From: JAAUUE01 sp943370025
GTDB taxonomy: Bacteria > Cyanobacteriota > Cyanobacteriia > Cyanobacteriales > JAAUUE01
Reading direction: 5' to 3'
DNA: 64,000 nucleotides
Assembly (NCBI GenBank): GCA_943370025.1
Contig: CALRPI020000020.1
Location: 1 to 64,000 of the forward strand
Numbering within the stretch: the stretch's first letter is position 1; each line of letters begins with the position of its first letter. Below the pieces are notes generated by a model that was not told where the DNA came from, did no database searches, and saw only the letters and a program-made list of their open reading frames with translations. A program made the translations under genes and the position numbers. Below are positions 8,556-18,306 of the stretch, piece by piece.

Positions 8556-9458
8556 CTATTTACGGCTGGTATTTTGCTGCAAGGACATAGAGGATATCAC
8601 CAATCCTAGGGAAGCAATTAACATCAGCGTGGAAATCGCATTGATTGCCGGGGTGATAGATAGCCGAATCATGCCATAGACAAAGACGGGCAGAGTGGTC
8701 GACCCAACTCCATTGGTGAAAAATGTGATCACGAAATCATCCAAGGAGAGGGTAAAAGCCAACAATCCGGCACTAAAAATACTTGGAGCAATCAAGGGCA
8801 GGATGACCCTTTGTAGGGTTTTCCATTCATTAGCTCCCAGATCTAGGGCGGCTTCCTCTAGGCAGGGGTCAATTTCCCCCAAGCGGGCGCGGACTGTGAC
8901 CACCACAAAGGAAATATTAAAGGTAATGTGACCAATGATCACCGTGGGTAATCCCAAGACTAGCCTAATCCCGGTCAGGCTTTGGACTAGTTGAAAGACG
9001 AGGGAGAAAAATACCAGCAGGGAGATACCCATCGTGATTTCGGGGATGATAATTGGCAAAAATACCAGAGCTTCTAGGATAGATTTGCCCCGAAACTTGA
9101 ACCGCTCTAGGGCGATCGCTAACATGGTTCCTAGAAAAGTGGCAAAGAAAGTAGAAATACTGCCGACAATTAAACTATTCCGCAGAGCATCCCAGATCAA
9201 GGTATTAGTAATATCTGGGGATTGGCTAGTCGCCCCCTGCCAGAGGCTGGTGTACCAATTGAGGGTAAATCCTGTCCAGAGTCCGCTAGTGCGGGAGAGG
9301 TTGAAGGAGTAGATGACTAAGATAAAAATGGGGATATAAATAAAGGCAAATCCTAGGGCAGTGACTAGCCAGAGCGATCGCCCCCCCCAAATGCGAATCC
9401 AGCGGTCTAGGGTCGCCGATTTTCTAAGCACACTGGTTTGGGTTGCAGAAGTAGCCAT
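8556..9458 (-). CDS. potC: Spermidine/putrescine ABC transporter permease PotC
   Basis: 300 residues, six predicted membrane helices. The coupling-helix (EAA) motif is LEEAALDLGANEWKTLQRVILPLIAPSI in the usual place before the fifth helix. The N-terminus has about 25 cytoplasmic residues (RKSATLDRWIRIWG) before the first helix. Its ATG follows the TAA of potB with no gap, which implies translational coupling. It forms a membrane heterodimer with PotB. No PotA ATPase is encoded here. Confidence 0.9.
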   Translation of the reverse strand: MATSATQTSVLRKSATLDRWIRIWGGRSLWLVTALGFAFIYIPIFILVIYSFNLSRTSGLWTGFTLNWYTSLWQGATSQSPDITNTLIWDALRNSLIVGSISTFFATFLGTMLAIALERFKFRGKSILEALVFLPIIIPEITMGISLLVFFSLVFQLVQSLTGIRLVLGLPTVIIGHITFNISFVVVTVRARLGEIDPCLEEAALDLGANEWKTLQRVILPLIAPSIFSAGLLAFTLSLDDFVITFFTNGVGSTTLPVFVYGMIRLSITPAINAISTLMLIASLGLVISSMSLQQNTSRK

Positions 9459-10310
9459 TTAAGAGCGTGCCTCCTCGGAAGTGCGGAAATAGATCATCAC
9501 AGGAATTAGAACTACCGCCATTAGGAGCATAGACAAGGCAGAGCCAAAGGGCCAATGGCGGGTTTTCAGGAATTGGGTTTCGATCACATTACCGATCATC
9601 AGGGTCTTAGCCCCTCCCAAAATATCGGGGGTAATAAAAGCCCCCACGGAGGGAATAAATACTAACAAGGAACCGGCAATAATCCCCCGCATTGTCAAAG
9701 GGATAATTATCCGCACCAAGCTCCAAAAATCATTTGCGCCTAGGTCTTGGGCTGCTTCCACTAGGGAGAAATTAAACTTTTCAATGGTGGAATACAGGGG
9801 CAGAATCATAAAGGGCAAATAGCCATAGACCAAACCAATAATTACTGCCGCAGGTGTAAACAATAGTTCCAACGGGTTATCAATAAGCTGAGTACTCTGG
9901 AGAGCTATATTGACTAAGCCTTCCTTGCGCAGAATGAGCATCCAAGCGTAGGTACGGACTAAAAAATTAGTCCAGAAGGGAATAATCACTAGCAATAGTA
10001 GGGCATTGCGCCAGCGAGGGGGGGCAGTGGCAATAAAATATGCCATGGGATAGCCGATAATTAGACAAATCCCGGTGGTTAGTAGTCCTAACCAGATCGA
10101 TCGCCCCATTACCCCTAAAAATAAGGGATTAGCTAAGCGCCGATAGTTTTCCCAAGTGAATTGCCAGGTCACACCGCCATAGGTTCCCCGCTCTAAAAAG
10201 CTATAAGCCAGCACAATTAGCAATGGCACAATGAAAAATATTACCAGCCAAGCAGTAGCTGGAATTAAGACAGCCCCTAGGGTTACTTGTCTGCGAGTTG
10301 CAATGGTCAT
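9459..10310 (-). CDS. potB: Spermidine/putrescine ABC transporter permease PotB
   Basis: 283 residues from the ATG at 10310; a GTG at 10361 would add 17 residues but would place a hairpin (10346-10380) inside the coding region, so the ATG is preferred. Six membrane helices, with the EAA motif LVEAAQDLGANDFWSLVRIIIPLT. The segment FIVPLLIVLAYSFLERG is the usual first helix of PotB. First gene of the pot set, directly abutting potC. Confidence 0.9.
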   Translation of the reverse strand: MTIATRRQVTLGAVLIPATAWLVIFFIVPLLIVLAYSFLERGTYGGVTWQFTWENYRRLANPLFLGVMGRSIWLGLLTTGICLIIGYPMAYFIATAPPRWRNALLLLVIIPFWTNFLVRTYAWMLILRKEGLVNIALQSTQLIDNPLELLFTPAAVIIGLVYGYLPFMILPLYSTIEKFNFSLVEAAQDLGANDFWSLVRIIIPLTMRGIIAGSLLVFIPSVGAFITPDILGGAKTLMIGNVIETQFLKTRHWPFGSALSMLLMAVVLIPVMIYFRTSEEARS

Positions 10311-10345
10311 AGATGGTTTATGGGGTAACAAGAAGAATAAATCTT

Positions 10346-10380
10346 GGAGTAGAACCCTCACGGAGCGGAGATTCTACTCC
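10346..10380. repeat. Hairpin upstream of potB
   Basis: Perfect 9-base arms GGAGTAGAA / TTCTACTCC around a 17-base centre that itself can fold (CTCACGGAGCGGAG). It lies in the potB leader and could act on translation. Confidence 0.6.
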
Positions 10381-10489
10381 AAAATAAGCTTGGCACTTAC
10401 TATTAGGTGCACATTTTAGCTTGATTAAGAACTTAATTTTTGTAGCGTTAGATCAATAATTAATGCTTCAGCCCACAAATCTCACCATG

Positions 10490-10574
10490 GATAGCAACCG
10501 CTAAGGAGGTTGAGATAATTTTGGTTGTGGAACCCCATTCGCTGGGGTTCCACAACCTGCTGGGCGACGGCTAC
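10490..10574 (+). repeat. MITE-like family C, copy 1
   Basis: Begins ATAGCAACCGCTAAGGAGGT, contains a perfect hairpin (GTTGTGGAACCCC with its complement) and ends GGGCGACGGCTAC. It matches 45665-45757 across its length, with the hairpin arms differing by compensating changes. Confidence 0.7.
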
Positions 10575-10595
10575 AGCAAATATCGATACCCCACT

Positions 10596-11849
10596 CTACG
10601 CAGAGGGAAATCTTTCTCTTTTGAGCAGTAAGCAAGCTACGATAATGCCAACGATCGCCAAAAATGCCATAGGGTAAAACACGTAGATATACGTCCCAAA
10701 TAAATCTCGAATGCGACCCGTTACCAAGGTACCAATCAAAGCCCCAACTCCATAAGCGGTGAAGATGATGCCGTAGTTTTGAGCATAGTGATCAGGATTA
10801 AAAAAGCCTAGGGTTATGGTTGGAGCCATCGCCAACCAACCTCCAAGACAGAACCAAAATAGGCAGAAGGCAATGAGATAGGTATCGACTTGTCCAGTTT
10901 CCACATTCACCATTAATACACAGGCTATTAAGATCAGGACATAGGACAAAATGGCAATATAGTGAGGCTTAAATCGATCGACTAACCAACCAAACAATGG
11001 CCGACTCACTCCATTAAACAGGGCAAACAAGGCCACACTACGAGCCGCCACCGCCGGGTCTATATTAATGATTTCTTCCCCTACGGCACTGGAAATACCA
11101 ATTGCACTCAAACCTACTAGAGTGCTGATCGCATAGCAAATCCAAAGTCCATAAAACGATCGACTCTTCAGCAAGTTCTGCGGGAAAGATGAGGTCAAGA
11201 TTGATGCCGAAGCCACAACATTCCGCCGGGGATGCCAGCCCTGAGGCGGCAGCTTCATCGTCAGAGAAATGGCTAAGATAATTGCTGTAAAGGCAAAACC
11301 GAGAATACGCAAAGTGGGTCGGACGGTGTAGACACTGATCAGTTGGTTTGCCAGGGGAGCAGTGATCAGGGGCGAAAGTCCAAATCCAATGATCGTCAAA
11401 CCCACTGCCAATCCTTTCTTGTCAGGGAACCAACGCGATACTACAACCATGGGAACGCCATAGGCAACACCAACCCCAGTTCCGGCAATTACTCCATAGG
11501 TAAAGACTAGCATCCCCACATTGGTAGCAAAGCTGGCAAGAATATAGCCTGAACCGACAATAACTCCGCCGACTGCCGTGATGACACGGGTGCCAATCCG
11601 AGGAATATAAAAACCGGCGATCGGCATTAGTGCAGCATAGAAAACTAAGACAAAGGTGTAGGGCAATAGGCTAGCACTGGCGCTAATTCCCAGTTCATTT
11701 TCTAAGGGAGTTCTAAAAATACTCCAGGAGTACACACTGCCCAAGCAAAGTAGAATGGTCATCCCTAACGGGATCAAAAGCCATCTGCCCTGATCTGCCG
11801 GTCTTCCTAGGATCGTGATTTCTGTCTGATGATCCGTCGTTATGCTCAT
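10596..11849 (-). CDS. MFS transporter, OFA (oxalate/formate antiporter-like) family
   Basis: 417 residues from the ATG at 11849 (an upstream ATG at 11915 adds a 22-residue basic leader). Twelve membrane helices. The first helix and following loop (GSVYSWSIFRTPLENELG) and RWFPDKKGLAVGLTIIGFGLSPLI after helix 4 are hallmarks of the OFA family. GVSRPLFGWLVDRFKPH is the repeated MFS loop motif between helices 8 and 9. Known members exchange oxalate, formate or other carboxylates, but the substrate here is not deducible. It stands alone. Confidence 0.85.
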   Translation of the reverse strand: MSITTDHQTEITILGRPADQGRWLLIPLGMTILLCLGSVYSWSIFRTPLENELGISASASLLPYTFVLVFYAALMPIAGFYIPRIGTRVITAVGGVIVGSGYILASFATNVGMLVFTYGVIAGTGVGVAYGVPMVVVSRWFPDKKGLAVGLTIIGFGLSPLITAPLANQLISVYTVRPTLRILGFAFTAIILAISLTMKLPPQGWHPRRNVVASASILTSSFPQNLLKSRSFYGLWICYAISTLVGLSAIGISSAVGEEIINIDPAVAARSVALFALFNGVSRPLFGWLVDRFKPHYIAILSYVLILIACVLMVNVETGQVDTYLIAFCLFWFCLGGWLAMAPTITLGFFNPDHYAQNYGIIFTAYGVGALIGTLVTGRIRDLFGTYIYVFYPMAFLAIVGIIVACLLLKRERFPSA

Positions 11850-12066
11850 AGGCTTAAGGTTTAATCGAGGTTGCAAGGCAGGTAAGCTGCACAGTCGTCT
11901 CTTCGCTTTGGACACTTTACTAAAAACACTTTACTTAAATCTGATGGATCAGATTGTATGATTTCTAACCTTACAGAGGGAGCAAAGCCTTATACTGCCC
12001 CAATAAATTTTGCTTACATCAGCTATTTACAGCAGTTTGCACAAAAATTGCCGCAGTAAAATTTGC

Positions 12067-13644
12067 TTAGAGCCAAGTCATGGGTAAGGTGGGGCTGGAG
12101 ATTTTTTGATCGGGGCTGGTTTCGGCATCAAGAACCGCGATCGCTTCAGCATACAAATCTTCTGCTTGCTTAAGAGAATCACCAATACTCGTTAAGCCAA
12201 CTTTGCCAAACTCCGAGAGGGCGGTGATCAGATGGAAGACCGTCCCAGTTTCCTTGCTGTTATCAAAATGTAGATTCCGGTAAGCAATAATATCCATCAA
12301 GTCTTGGGGGAGCAATCCCCGGTATTGGGGCTTTTGCAGATTATCTGAAGCGACATAGTATTTGGGGATTTGTTGTTGGCTATAAAATAGTCCATCCTTG
12401 GGGTTGTAATCACCATTGGTTAGGTATTTCAGTGTCATCAGGGGATGGGTAGTGCCGCCCTTGCGGAGGTTGATCTCGATCGCTTGCAAATCCCATTCCC
12501 CATTGGGCAGGTGGTTAGAAACAAAATCTACACCATATCTTTCTATTGCTCCCTTGGCAGCCAGAGCTTGACCAACTTTGAGTCCTAGTTCCTGAAGTTG
12601 CAGGCGATAACTGGCATCAGCAGGAAAGCGGCAGCCTAGATAAATCTGCTCGTCTCTGCCACCAAGAATTTGATCATGGGTGGAGAGGATTTCCACTTCC
12701 CCATCTGGGGCGATATAGCCTTGGACACTAGGCGATCGCTTCTCCGTTCCTTCAATAAAGGCCTCGGCGATCGCTCCCAAGATAGGAATCTTTTGGACAA
12801 AACTTGACCAAGTTTCCGTCGCCGCCTGAAATCCTAAGTGAGTAAATTCTGCCTGAATCGCCCCGACTCGCTGACGGTGAGATGTCTTCCCCGGAGCCAT
12901 TTGGGGAATAACTCGTAAATCCAACAGAGCATTACCCTCGCCAGAAAAACCCTCGTTGAGTTTAATGACAATTCTTTGTAAATCCGGTTGGCTTTCCCAG
13001 AGTTGGGTGGTGACTTCGGCTAAATCTTCTGCTGTCCAAACTAAATTACTGCCTTGGGGATGAGGAATACCGCATTCAGCAAAAATTGCCCGACTGCCAC
13101 TTTTTGTCCCCCATTCCAGGAGTTCTGGATCGCAAGCCACAGCCGGAATGCCGAGGGCGATCGAGAGTTGCCGTTCTAGGATGGTGGAGTTGTAGCAGAC
13201 CATGTAGGATTTGCCCGGACGGAGGCTTTGCCGTAATTTTTCTAGCAACCGGGGGCGATCGAGTATCTTCTGAGTGAGGGGAATGGGGGAATTGTCGTAG
13301 GTAGAAAGCAGCAATAGGCGATCGCGGGCATGGGAAAAGGGAATCCCCGGCAACAATTGCAGGTAGTACTCCACAATGATCGGGGAGATCGGCAAGGACG
13401 AGAGATAAATTAGCCGAGTTTGGGGATGATGCAACCGAATTAAAGAACAGAGCAGTCGTTCTTCGTAGTGCATATGCCCATCAATTTTCAATAATTCCTG
13501 TTGGTCAAAACTTAAAGAAGGAACAATCAAAACATCACAATCTCCCTGCTCTTGTTCCCGCCAAGGGTGTGGGCGATCGCGCAATTGTTGTTGTAGCTGG
13601 CGAAATTGTTCTCTCTGCTGGGAACTAAGGTCTAAATTCGGCAT
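12067..13644 (-). CDS. ATP-grasp ligase, PGM1-related peptide ligase family
   Basis: 525 residues. The middle and C-terminal parts form an ATP-grasp fold: RAIFAECGIPHPQGS (start of the N-lobe), IVIKLNEGFSGEGNALLDL (ATP lysine and glycine loop), and VDFVSNHLPNGEWDLQAIEINLRKGGTTHP, where the acidic residues and the Asn before Arg-Lys-Gly should bind Mg-ATP. The first 130 residues are a separate alpha/beta domain (DVLIVPSLSF...). Cyanobacterial proteins of this layout resemble the pheganomycin peptide ligase PGM1, which joins a carboxylate to the amine of a peptide. No precursor peptide or biosynthetic partner is adjacent, so its substrate is open. Monocistronic. Confidence 0.75.
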   Translation of the reverse strand: MPNLDLSSQQREQFRQLQQQLRDRPHPWREQEQGDCDVLIVPSLSFDQQELLKIDGHMHYEERLLCSLIRLHHPQTRLIYLSSLPISPIIVEYYLQLLPGIPFSHARDRLLLLSTYDNSPIPLTQKILDRPRLLEKLRQSLRPGKSYMVCYNSTILERQLSIALGIPAVACDPELLEWGTKSGSRAIFAECGIPHPQGSNLVWTAEDLAEVTTQLWESQPDLQRIVIKLNEGFSGEGNALLDLRVIPQMAPGKTSHRQRVGAIQAEFTHLGFQAATETWSSFVQKIPILGAIAEAFIEGTEKRSPSVQGYIAPDGEVEILSTHDQILGGRDEQIYLGCRFPADASYRLQLQELGLKVGQALAAKGAIERYGVDFVSNHLPNGEWDLQAIEINLRKGGTTHPLMTLKYLTNGDYNPKDGLFYSQQQIPKYYVASDNLQKPQYRGLLPQDLMDIIAYRNLHFDNSKETGTVFHLITALSEFGKVGLTSIGDSLKQAEDLYAEAIAVLDAETSPDQKISSPTLPMTWL

Positions 13645-13703
13645 AGGTTGCGCCCAAAAAAACAGCGGATATTCTTATTTCTTAGTAGCAGCAAAAATAG
13701 GAT

Positions 13704-13800
13704 TTACAGCACTTTGCGTTCAAATGAGACACACCACAAATATTGCAAGTCCTATCCATGTTGGGTTTGAGAGTGGGCTTCGGCTCCGCTCAGCCCGCAA
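13704..13800 (+). repeat. MITE-like family A, copy 2 (right end decayed)
   Basis: Starts TTTACAGCACTTTGCGTTCA as in copy 1 and runs through GGGTTTGAGAGTGGGCT, then diverges (the closing TGCTGTAA is lost). It fills most of the 291-base gap between the ligase gene and the GGDEF/EAL gene. Confidence 0.65.
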
Positions 13801-13935
13801 CAACCTCCAACCGCGTAAGTCCTAAAAACTTATGGAGAATATCCATAATCAATTTGTATAGCTTACATCTAAGGTCTTGATTGAATTCTGTTACACTCAA
13901 TTACAGTTAACGAAAATTTACTTTTCTTAAACAAA

Positions 13936-16782
13936 TTGAAAGTGCAACTGCCTAAAATCAACTTCAGCTTACCATTACAGCAAAGATATTCCCAGCGATG
14001 CTGGACTCCTCTGTTGATATCTTTAGCACTTCTTTGTTTGACTAGCTCCCTAGGGGCGATCGCTTCTCTATTGCTGTGGCAAAACCTTTTGAGTGCAGAA
14101 AAACAACAAACCCAGCAGCACGTAGACCGGGCTTTAGATGCGATCGCCAAAGAACTAAGTGATATCGATGCTGATAACCCCACTTTATCTAGCTGGGATG
14201 ATACCTATAATTTTGTTGTGTCATATCAAGAAGAATATCTGCACAAAAATTTTAACTTAGAACTAGTCGCCGAATTGGGCATAAACTTGGTGATGATTAC
14301 TAATGAATCAAGAAAAATAATTGCCACTAAAGGTTTTGATATTGTGGCAGTTCAAGAAGTAGATTTTCCGCCCCAGTTGATTCAACATTTTGCTAACCAG
14401 CCCCAGCTATTAATTCATTCCGAAACCACCAGCCGTCATCAAGGACTCTTAGTCATTCCAGATTCGCCACCCATATTAATTTCTTCCCGCCCAATTCTCA
14501 CTAGCTTAAAACAAGGGCCAGCTCGGGGCACTTTTATCCTCGGCAAGTTTCTCGATCGCCACAAACTCCAGCAAATTTCCCAAGCAAATCGCCTCAATAT
14601 CAAACTTTACTCCGTCCATAAACCACATCTACCCATACCTCTAGAAAAACTTATCCCCTTTGGGCTATCAGAAATCAAGATCAATCAAGAATCTCGTGCT
14701 TGGATTCATGCCGATGATGAATCCACCATTTCCAGCTATCTGCTGCTGAAAGATAATTATGGTCAGCCGTCTCTGATCCTTCAGGTAGACAGCCCCCGAA
14801 CTAGCTATCAACAGGGAAAACTGAGTTGGAGCTATTTAATGTTTTTTATTGTCCTCTTGGGGGGAGGGTCAACGGCTATTACCTATAAGCTCACCCAAAA
14901 ATTAATGCGCTACCTACAAGAACGGGATGGCATCCAACGGGAATTATTTTTGGAGAAGGAATTAGCCCACGTCACGTTGCAATCTATCAATGAGGGCATC
15001 ATTACTGTCGATCGCGATGGTTGCATTAAAGATCTCAACCCCATTGCTGAGCAACTGACTGGCTATCTCAGTCATGCTGCCACTGGAAAAAGCTTTGCAG
15101 AAATATTCTGGGTATTTGAAGAACAGACTAAAACCGCTCAAGATGGATACCTAGAGAACGTATTGCAGACTGGAGAAGTGCATCATTCCCCCGATCGCGA
15201 CCTGTTGAGAAATCGCTATGGTCGGGAATTTGCCATTGATTATTCCATCGCCCCAATTCGCTCTGCCCTCGGCGAAATCATGGGAGCTGTAGTAGTTTTT
15301 CGGGATGTGAGCGAGTCCCGAAAGATGGCACAACAGCTATCTTGGCAAGCCAGCTATGACCCCCTGACTGGCTTAGCTAACCGCCGAGAATTTGAGCGCT
15401 ACCTGCGCCGGGCGATCGCCACTGCCAAAAGAGAAAGGCGGGAACATACCTTAGCCTTCTTAGATTTAGATCGATTCAAAATAGTTAACGATACCAGTGG
15501 CCACATTGCTGGTGATGAGCTGTTGCGACAGGTGAGTATGCTATTGCAAGATAACCTGCGGCAAGCTGATCTCATTGCCCGCTTTGGCGGCGATGAATTT
15601 GCGATTCTCCTCTACGGCTGCCCAGAGGAAGAGGCAGTCCGGATTGTCCAGAACTTAGTAGATATCATCAAGGGCTTTCGTTTTGTCTGGCAAGATAAGC
15701 TATTTACCCTAGGAGCTAGCGTGGGGATCACGGCTATCACCACCCATAGTTCTGATATCACTCAGATATTGAGTAGGGCAGATGCGGCTTGCTATATAGC
15801 GAAGGAACAGGGGCGCAACCAAGTTTATGTGTATCGATCGGAAGATAATTATTTATCCCAACCCCATGGGGAGATGGAATGGGCGGGGAAGATTCAAGAA
15901 GCTCTCAAATTTGGCGGTTTCCAGCTTTACTATCAAACGATCGTTCCCCTCCGCTGCCCCAAAACTGCCAGAATTATGAAACAAAAAACCGGACTTTGGC
16001 AAGAATCAAGAACTAACCACCGCCAAGAAGCAGTCACCTCTGCCAAGGACAGCAAAATAACTCCCCTAGAACGTGATTATCGTGAGCCGGATTATCGGCA
16101 AGAACACTACGAAATTCTTCTCCGCCTTGTGGATGAAAACAATAACCTAATTACTCCGGGTGTCTTTATCCCCGCTGCCGAGCGCTATCAACTCATGCCC
16201 ACCATCGATCGCTGGGTTGTGAAAACCCTCTTTAGCATGAAAGAAATTTGGGAAACCTATCGTGACCATCAACACCATGCCCTGTTCACCATTAATTTAT
16301 CTGGAGCGAGTCTCAATGAAGAAAGCTTCTGGGAATTTCTGACGAGCCAAATTGCCCTCCACCAAATTCCTCCCCACCTGCTGTGCTTTGAAATCACCGA
16401 AACTGTCGCGATCACCAATATCACCAAAACTAGCCGCTTTATTCGGCAGATGCGGGAGTTGGGTTGTAGTTTTTCCCTCGATGATTTTGGCAGTGGCATG
16501 TCTTCCTTTGGCTACCTGAAAAATCTGCCGGTGGACTATCTAAAAATTGATGGAGAGTTTATTAAAGATATTATCGATAGTTCCACCAATGCCGAGATTG
16601 CCGCAGCGATTCACCGGATTGGGCATGTGATGGGAATGCAAACCATTGCCGAATATGTCACCAATCAAGAGGTGTGGCAGAAAGTATTGGAGATCGGCAT
16701 AGATTACGCCCAAGGATATTATATTCATCAGCCCCAACCCCTGACGGCTGAAGTTTTTTTAGAATCTCGCCAAGTTTCTTGA
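13936..16782 (+). CDS. CHASE4-PAS-GGDEF-EAL cyclic-di-GMP protein
   Basis: 948 residues. Membrane helix at about 22-50, a periplasmic CHASE4-like sensor (SSWDDTYNFV near 85-94) up to about 295, a second helix at about 298-318, PAS at about 340-460, GGDEF at about 465-640 and EAL at about 650-945. The cyclase motif is intact (RFGGDEFAI, residues 549-557). The EAL signature is EILLRL (E726), and the other metal and base residues are present: N787, E819, D849-D850, K870, E906 and Q926, so both activities are possible. An insertion of about 45 residues (about 677-722) lies between the first EAL strand and E726. Start is TTG at 13936, since the open frame has no ATG upstream. Monocistronic. Confidence 0.9.
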   Translation: MKVQLPKINFSLPLQQRYSQRCWTPLLISLALLCLTSSLGAIASLLLWQNLLSAEKQQTQQHVDRALDAIAKELSDIDADNPTLSSWDDTYNFVVSYQEEYLHKNFNLELVAELGINLVMITNESRKIIATKGFDIVAVQEVDFPPQLIQHFANQPQLLIHSETTSRHQGLLVIPDSPPILISSRPILTSLKQGPARGTFILGKFLDRHKLQQISQANRLNIKLYSVHKPHLPIPLEKLIPFGLSEIKINQESRAWIHADDESTISSYLLLKDNYGQPSLILQVDSPRTSYQQGKLSWSYLMFFIVLLGGGSTAITYKLTQKLMRYLQERDGIQRELFLEKELAHVTLQSINEGIITVDRDGCIKDLNPIAEQLTGYLSHAATGKSFAEIFWVFEEQTKTAQDGYLENVLQTGEVHHSPDRDLLRNRYGREFAIDYSIAPIRSALGEIMGAVVVFRDVSESRKMAQQLSWQASYDPLTGLANRREFERYLRRAIATAKRERREHTLAFLDLDRFKIVNDTSGHIAGDELLRQVSMLLQDNLRQADLIARFGGDEFAILLYGCPEEEAVRIVQNLVDIIKGFRFVWQDKLFTLGASVGITAITTHSSDITQILSRADAACYIAKEQGRNQVYVYRSEDNYLSQPHGEMEWAGKIQEALKFGGFQLYYQTIVPLRCPKTARIMKQKTGLWQESRTNHRQEAVTSAKDSKITPLERDYREPDYRQEHYEILLRLVDENNNLITPGVFIPAAERYQLMPTIDRWVVKTLFSMKEIWETYRDHQHHALFTINLSGASLNEESFWEFLTSQIALHQIPPHLLCFEITETVAITNITKTSRFIRQMRELGCSFSLDDFGSGMSSFGYLKNLPVDYLKIDGEFIKDIIDSSTNAEIAAAIHRIGHVMGMQTIAEYVTNQEVWQKVLEIGIDYAQGYYIHQPQPLTAEVFLESRQVS

Positions 16783-16844
16783 AGATATACATTGGATATG
16801 TGAGTAGGCTGAGCGGAGTCGAAGCCCAACCACTGCCGTATTGA

Positions 16845-17417
16845 CTAGGCGGGTAAACTTTGTCTAAGTCTAGGCAGAATCACAATGTGTCCCCGAATCC
16901 GACTGATGCTATCTTCTTGCTCAAAATCTTTCAGAAGCCGGGTGATAGTTACTCTGGTCGTGCCGATCGCTTCAGCCAATTCTTGATGGGTGAGGCGGAG
17001 GTCAATCAAGCAGCCCAAGTCTACATCCCGCCCAAATTTGGCAGCTAACCAACGGAGGAGATACACCAACCGCTGCCGGACTTTGCCCGATCGGGTAATA
17101 TTCAGCAATTCTTCCCTTTGGTAAGCAGAAGCAACCAAAGAATCTGTCAACAAATGCCATTGGCTTCTAGAGCAGGGGAGAGCTTCTACACTTGTTAAAC
17201 ATTCAATTTGGTAAGGAGATAGACGAGAGAGATGCTGCCCCACAATATCCTTGCCCCCCCAGTAACCTAGGGTTACCATTGCCCCTTCATCGTTCCAAGT
17301 TGTCGTCCGCACCACACCTCGATCGATCAACCAGAGAACATCCGCACTCAATGGAATCAGCTCCCGGCGGCTAAAAGTCCGAGGCTTCTGTAGTTCTGTG
17401 CTTAAGGTTGTCAGCAT
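16845..17417 (-). CDS. Crp/Fnr-family transcriptional regulator, short form
   Basis: 190 residues, about 30 fewer than CRP. The C-terminal winged helix-turn-helix is well formed (LTHQELAEAIGTTRVTITRLLKDFE, recognition helix with TRVTITR). The N-terminal beta-roll is short and lacks the phosphate-binding cassette needed for cAMP, so ligand binding of the usual kind is unlikely. It is encoded on the same strand just downstream of pstB (71-base gap), which might mean co-transcription with the phosphate genes, but this is only positional. Target genes unknown. Confidence 0.85.
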   Translation of the reverse strand: MLTTLSTELQKPRTFSRRELIPLSADVLWLIDRGVVRTTTWNDEGAMVTLGYWGGKDIVGQHLSRLSPYQIECLTSVEALPCSRSQWHLLTDSLVASAYQREELLNITRSGKVRQRLVYLLRWLAAKFGRDVDLGCLIDLRLTHQELAEAIGTTRVTITRLLKDFEQEDSISRIRGHIVILPRLRQSLPA

Positions 17418-17439
17418 AAACTCTATCTCCTAAGTTTAG

Positions 17440-17485
17440 GTTTGCGCGTGGGCTGCGACGACTCTCAGCCCACACAAACTCCTAT
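17440..17485. repeat. Hairpin between pstB and the Crp-like gene
   Basis: GTGGGCTGCGACGACTCTCAGCCCAC-type inverted repeat after the pstB stop codon. It could end or stabilise the pst transcript. Confidence 0.5.
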
Positions 17486-17487
17486 GT

Positions 17488-18282
17488 TTAACCAAATCTG
17501 CCACTGACGTATTCTTGAGTTGCTTTTTCTTGGGGTTCATGGAAGATCATTTCTGTGCGATCGTACTCCACCAAAAAGCCAAAACGAGAACCCTTCTCCG
17601 TGGCTTCGGCATTAAAGAACCCTGTCATATCAGAAACACGAGAGGCTTGCTGCATATTATGGGTAACAATAATAATCGTATATTTTTCCTTTAGTTCATG
17701 GATCAACTCTTCGATTTTGAGAGTAGAAATAGGATCCAAAGAAGCACAGGGTTCATCCATCAACACCACATCGGGCTGGATAGAAATTGCCCTAGCAATA
17801 CACAACCTTTGTTGTTGTCCACCAGACAAGGAAAAACCACTAGATTTTAATTTGTCCTTGACTTCATCCCAGAGATAAGCCTGTCGCAGGGATCTCTCTA
17901 CTAGCTCATCCATATCGCCTTGGTACTTATTAATTCTGGCTCCGTAGGCAATATTATCGTAGATAGTTTTCGGGAAAGGATTCGGCTTTTGAAACACCAT
18001 CCCAATCCGCCGCCGTACTTCCACTGGGTCTATCTGACCACCATAGATATTTTGCCCATGATAGAGAATTTTGCCTTTTAAGCTGAAGGAATTAATCAAA
18101 TCATTGAGGCGATTGAAACATCTTAAAAGGGTACTTTTCCCGCAACCCGAAGGTCCAATAAAAGCAGTGACTTTATTTTTGAGGATATTCATATGTACCC
18201 CACGCACTGCTAAGAAGTCACCATAATAAATATTGGCATCTTCTACCTGTAAAATGAAATCTTGGTTATGCTCAGACAACAT
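17488..18282 (-). CDS. pstB: Phosphate ABC transporter ATP-binding protein
   Basis: 264 residues, standard PstB size. Walker A GPSGCGKST, Q-loop VFQKPNPFP (typical of PstB), signature LSGGQQQRL, Walker B VVLMDEP followed by CASLDP, and the switch histidine in IIVTHNMQQA. It drives phosphate import through PstA/PstC. Last gene of the pst set, 24 bases after pstA. Confidence 0.96.
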   Translation of the reverse strand: MLSEHNQDFILQVEDANIYYGDFLAVRGVHMNILKNKVTAFIGPSGCGKSTLLRCFNRLNDLINSFSLKGKILYHGQNIYGGQIDPVEVRRRIGMVFQKPNPFPKTIYDNIAYGARINKYQGDMDELVERSLRQAYLWDEVKDKLKSSGFSLSGGQQQRLCIARAISIQPDVVLMDEPCASLDPISTLKIEELIHELKEKYTIIIVTHNMQQASRVSDMTGFFNAEATEKGSRFGFLVEYDRTEMIFHEPQEKATQEYVSGRFG

Positions 18283-18306
18283 AGAATTTAAACTCCTAAA
18301 ACTGAA

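Noticed and set aside
16845..17417. NtcA or a cAMP receptor
   Set aside because: The protein is too short and lacks the phosphate-binding cassette and NtcA-specific residues.
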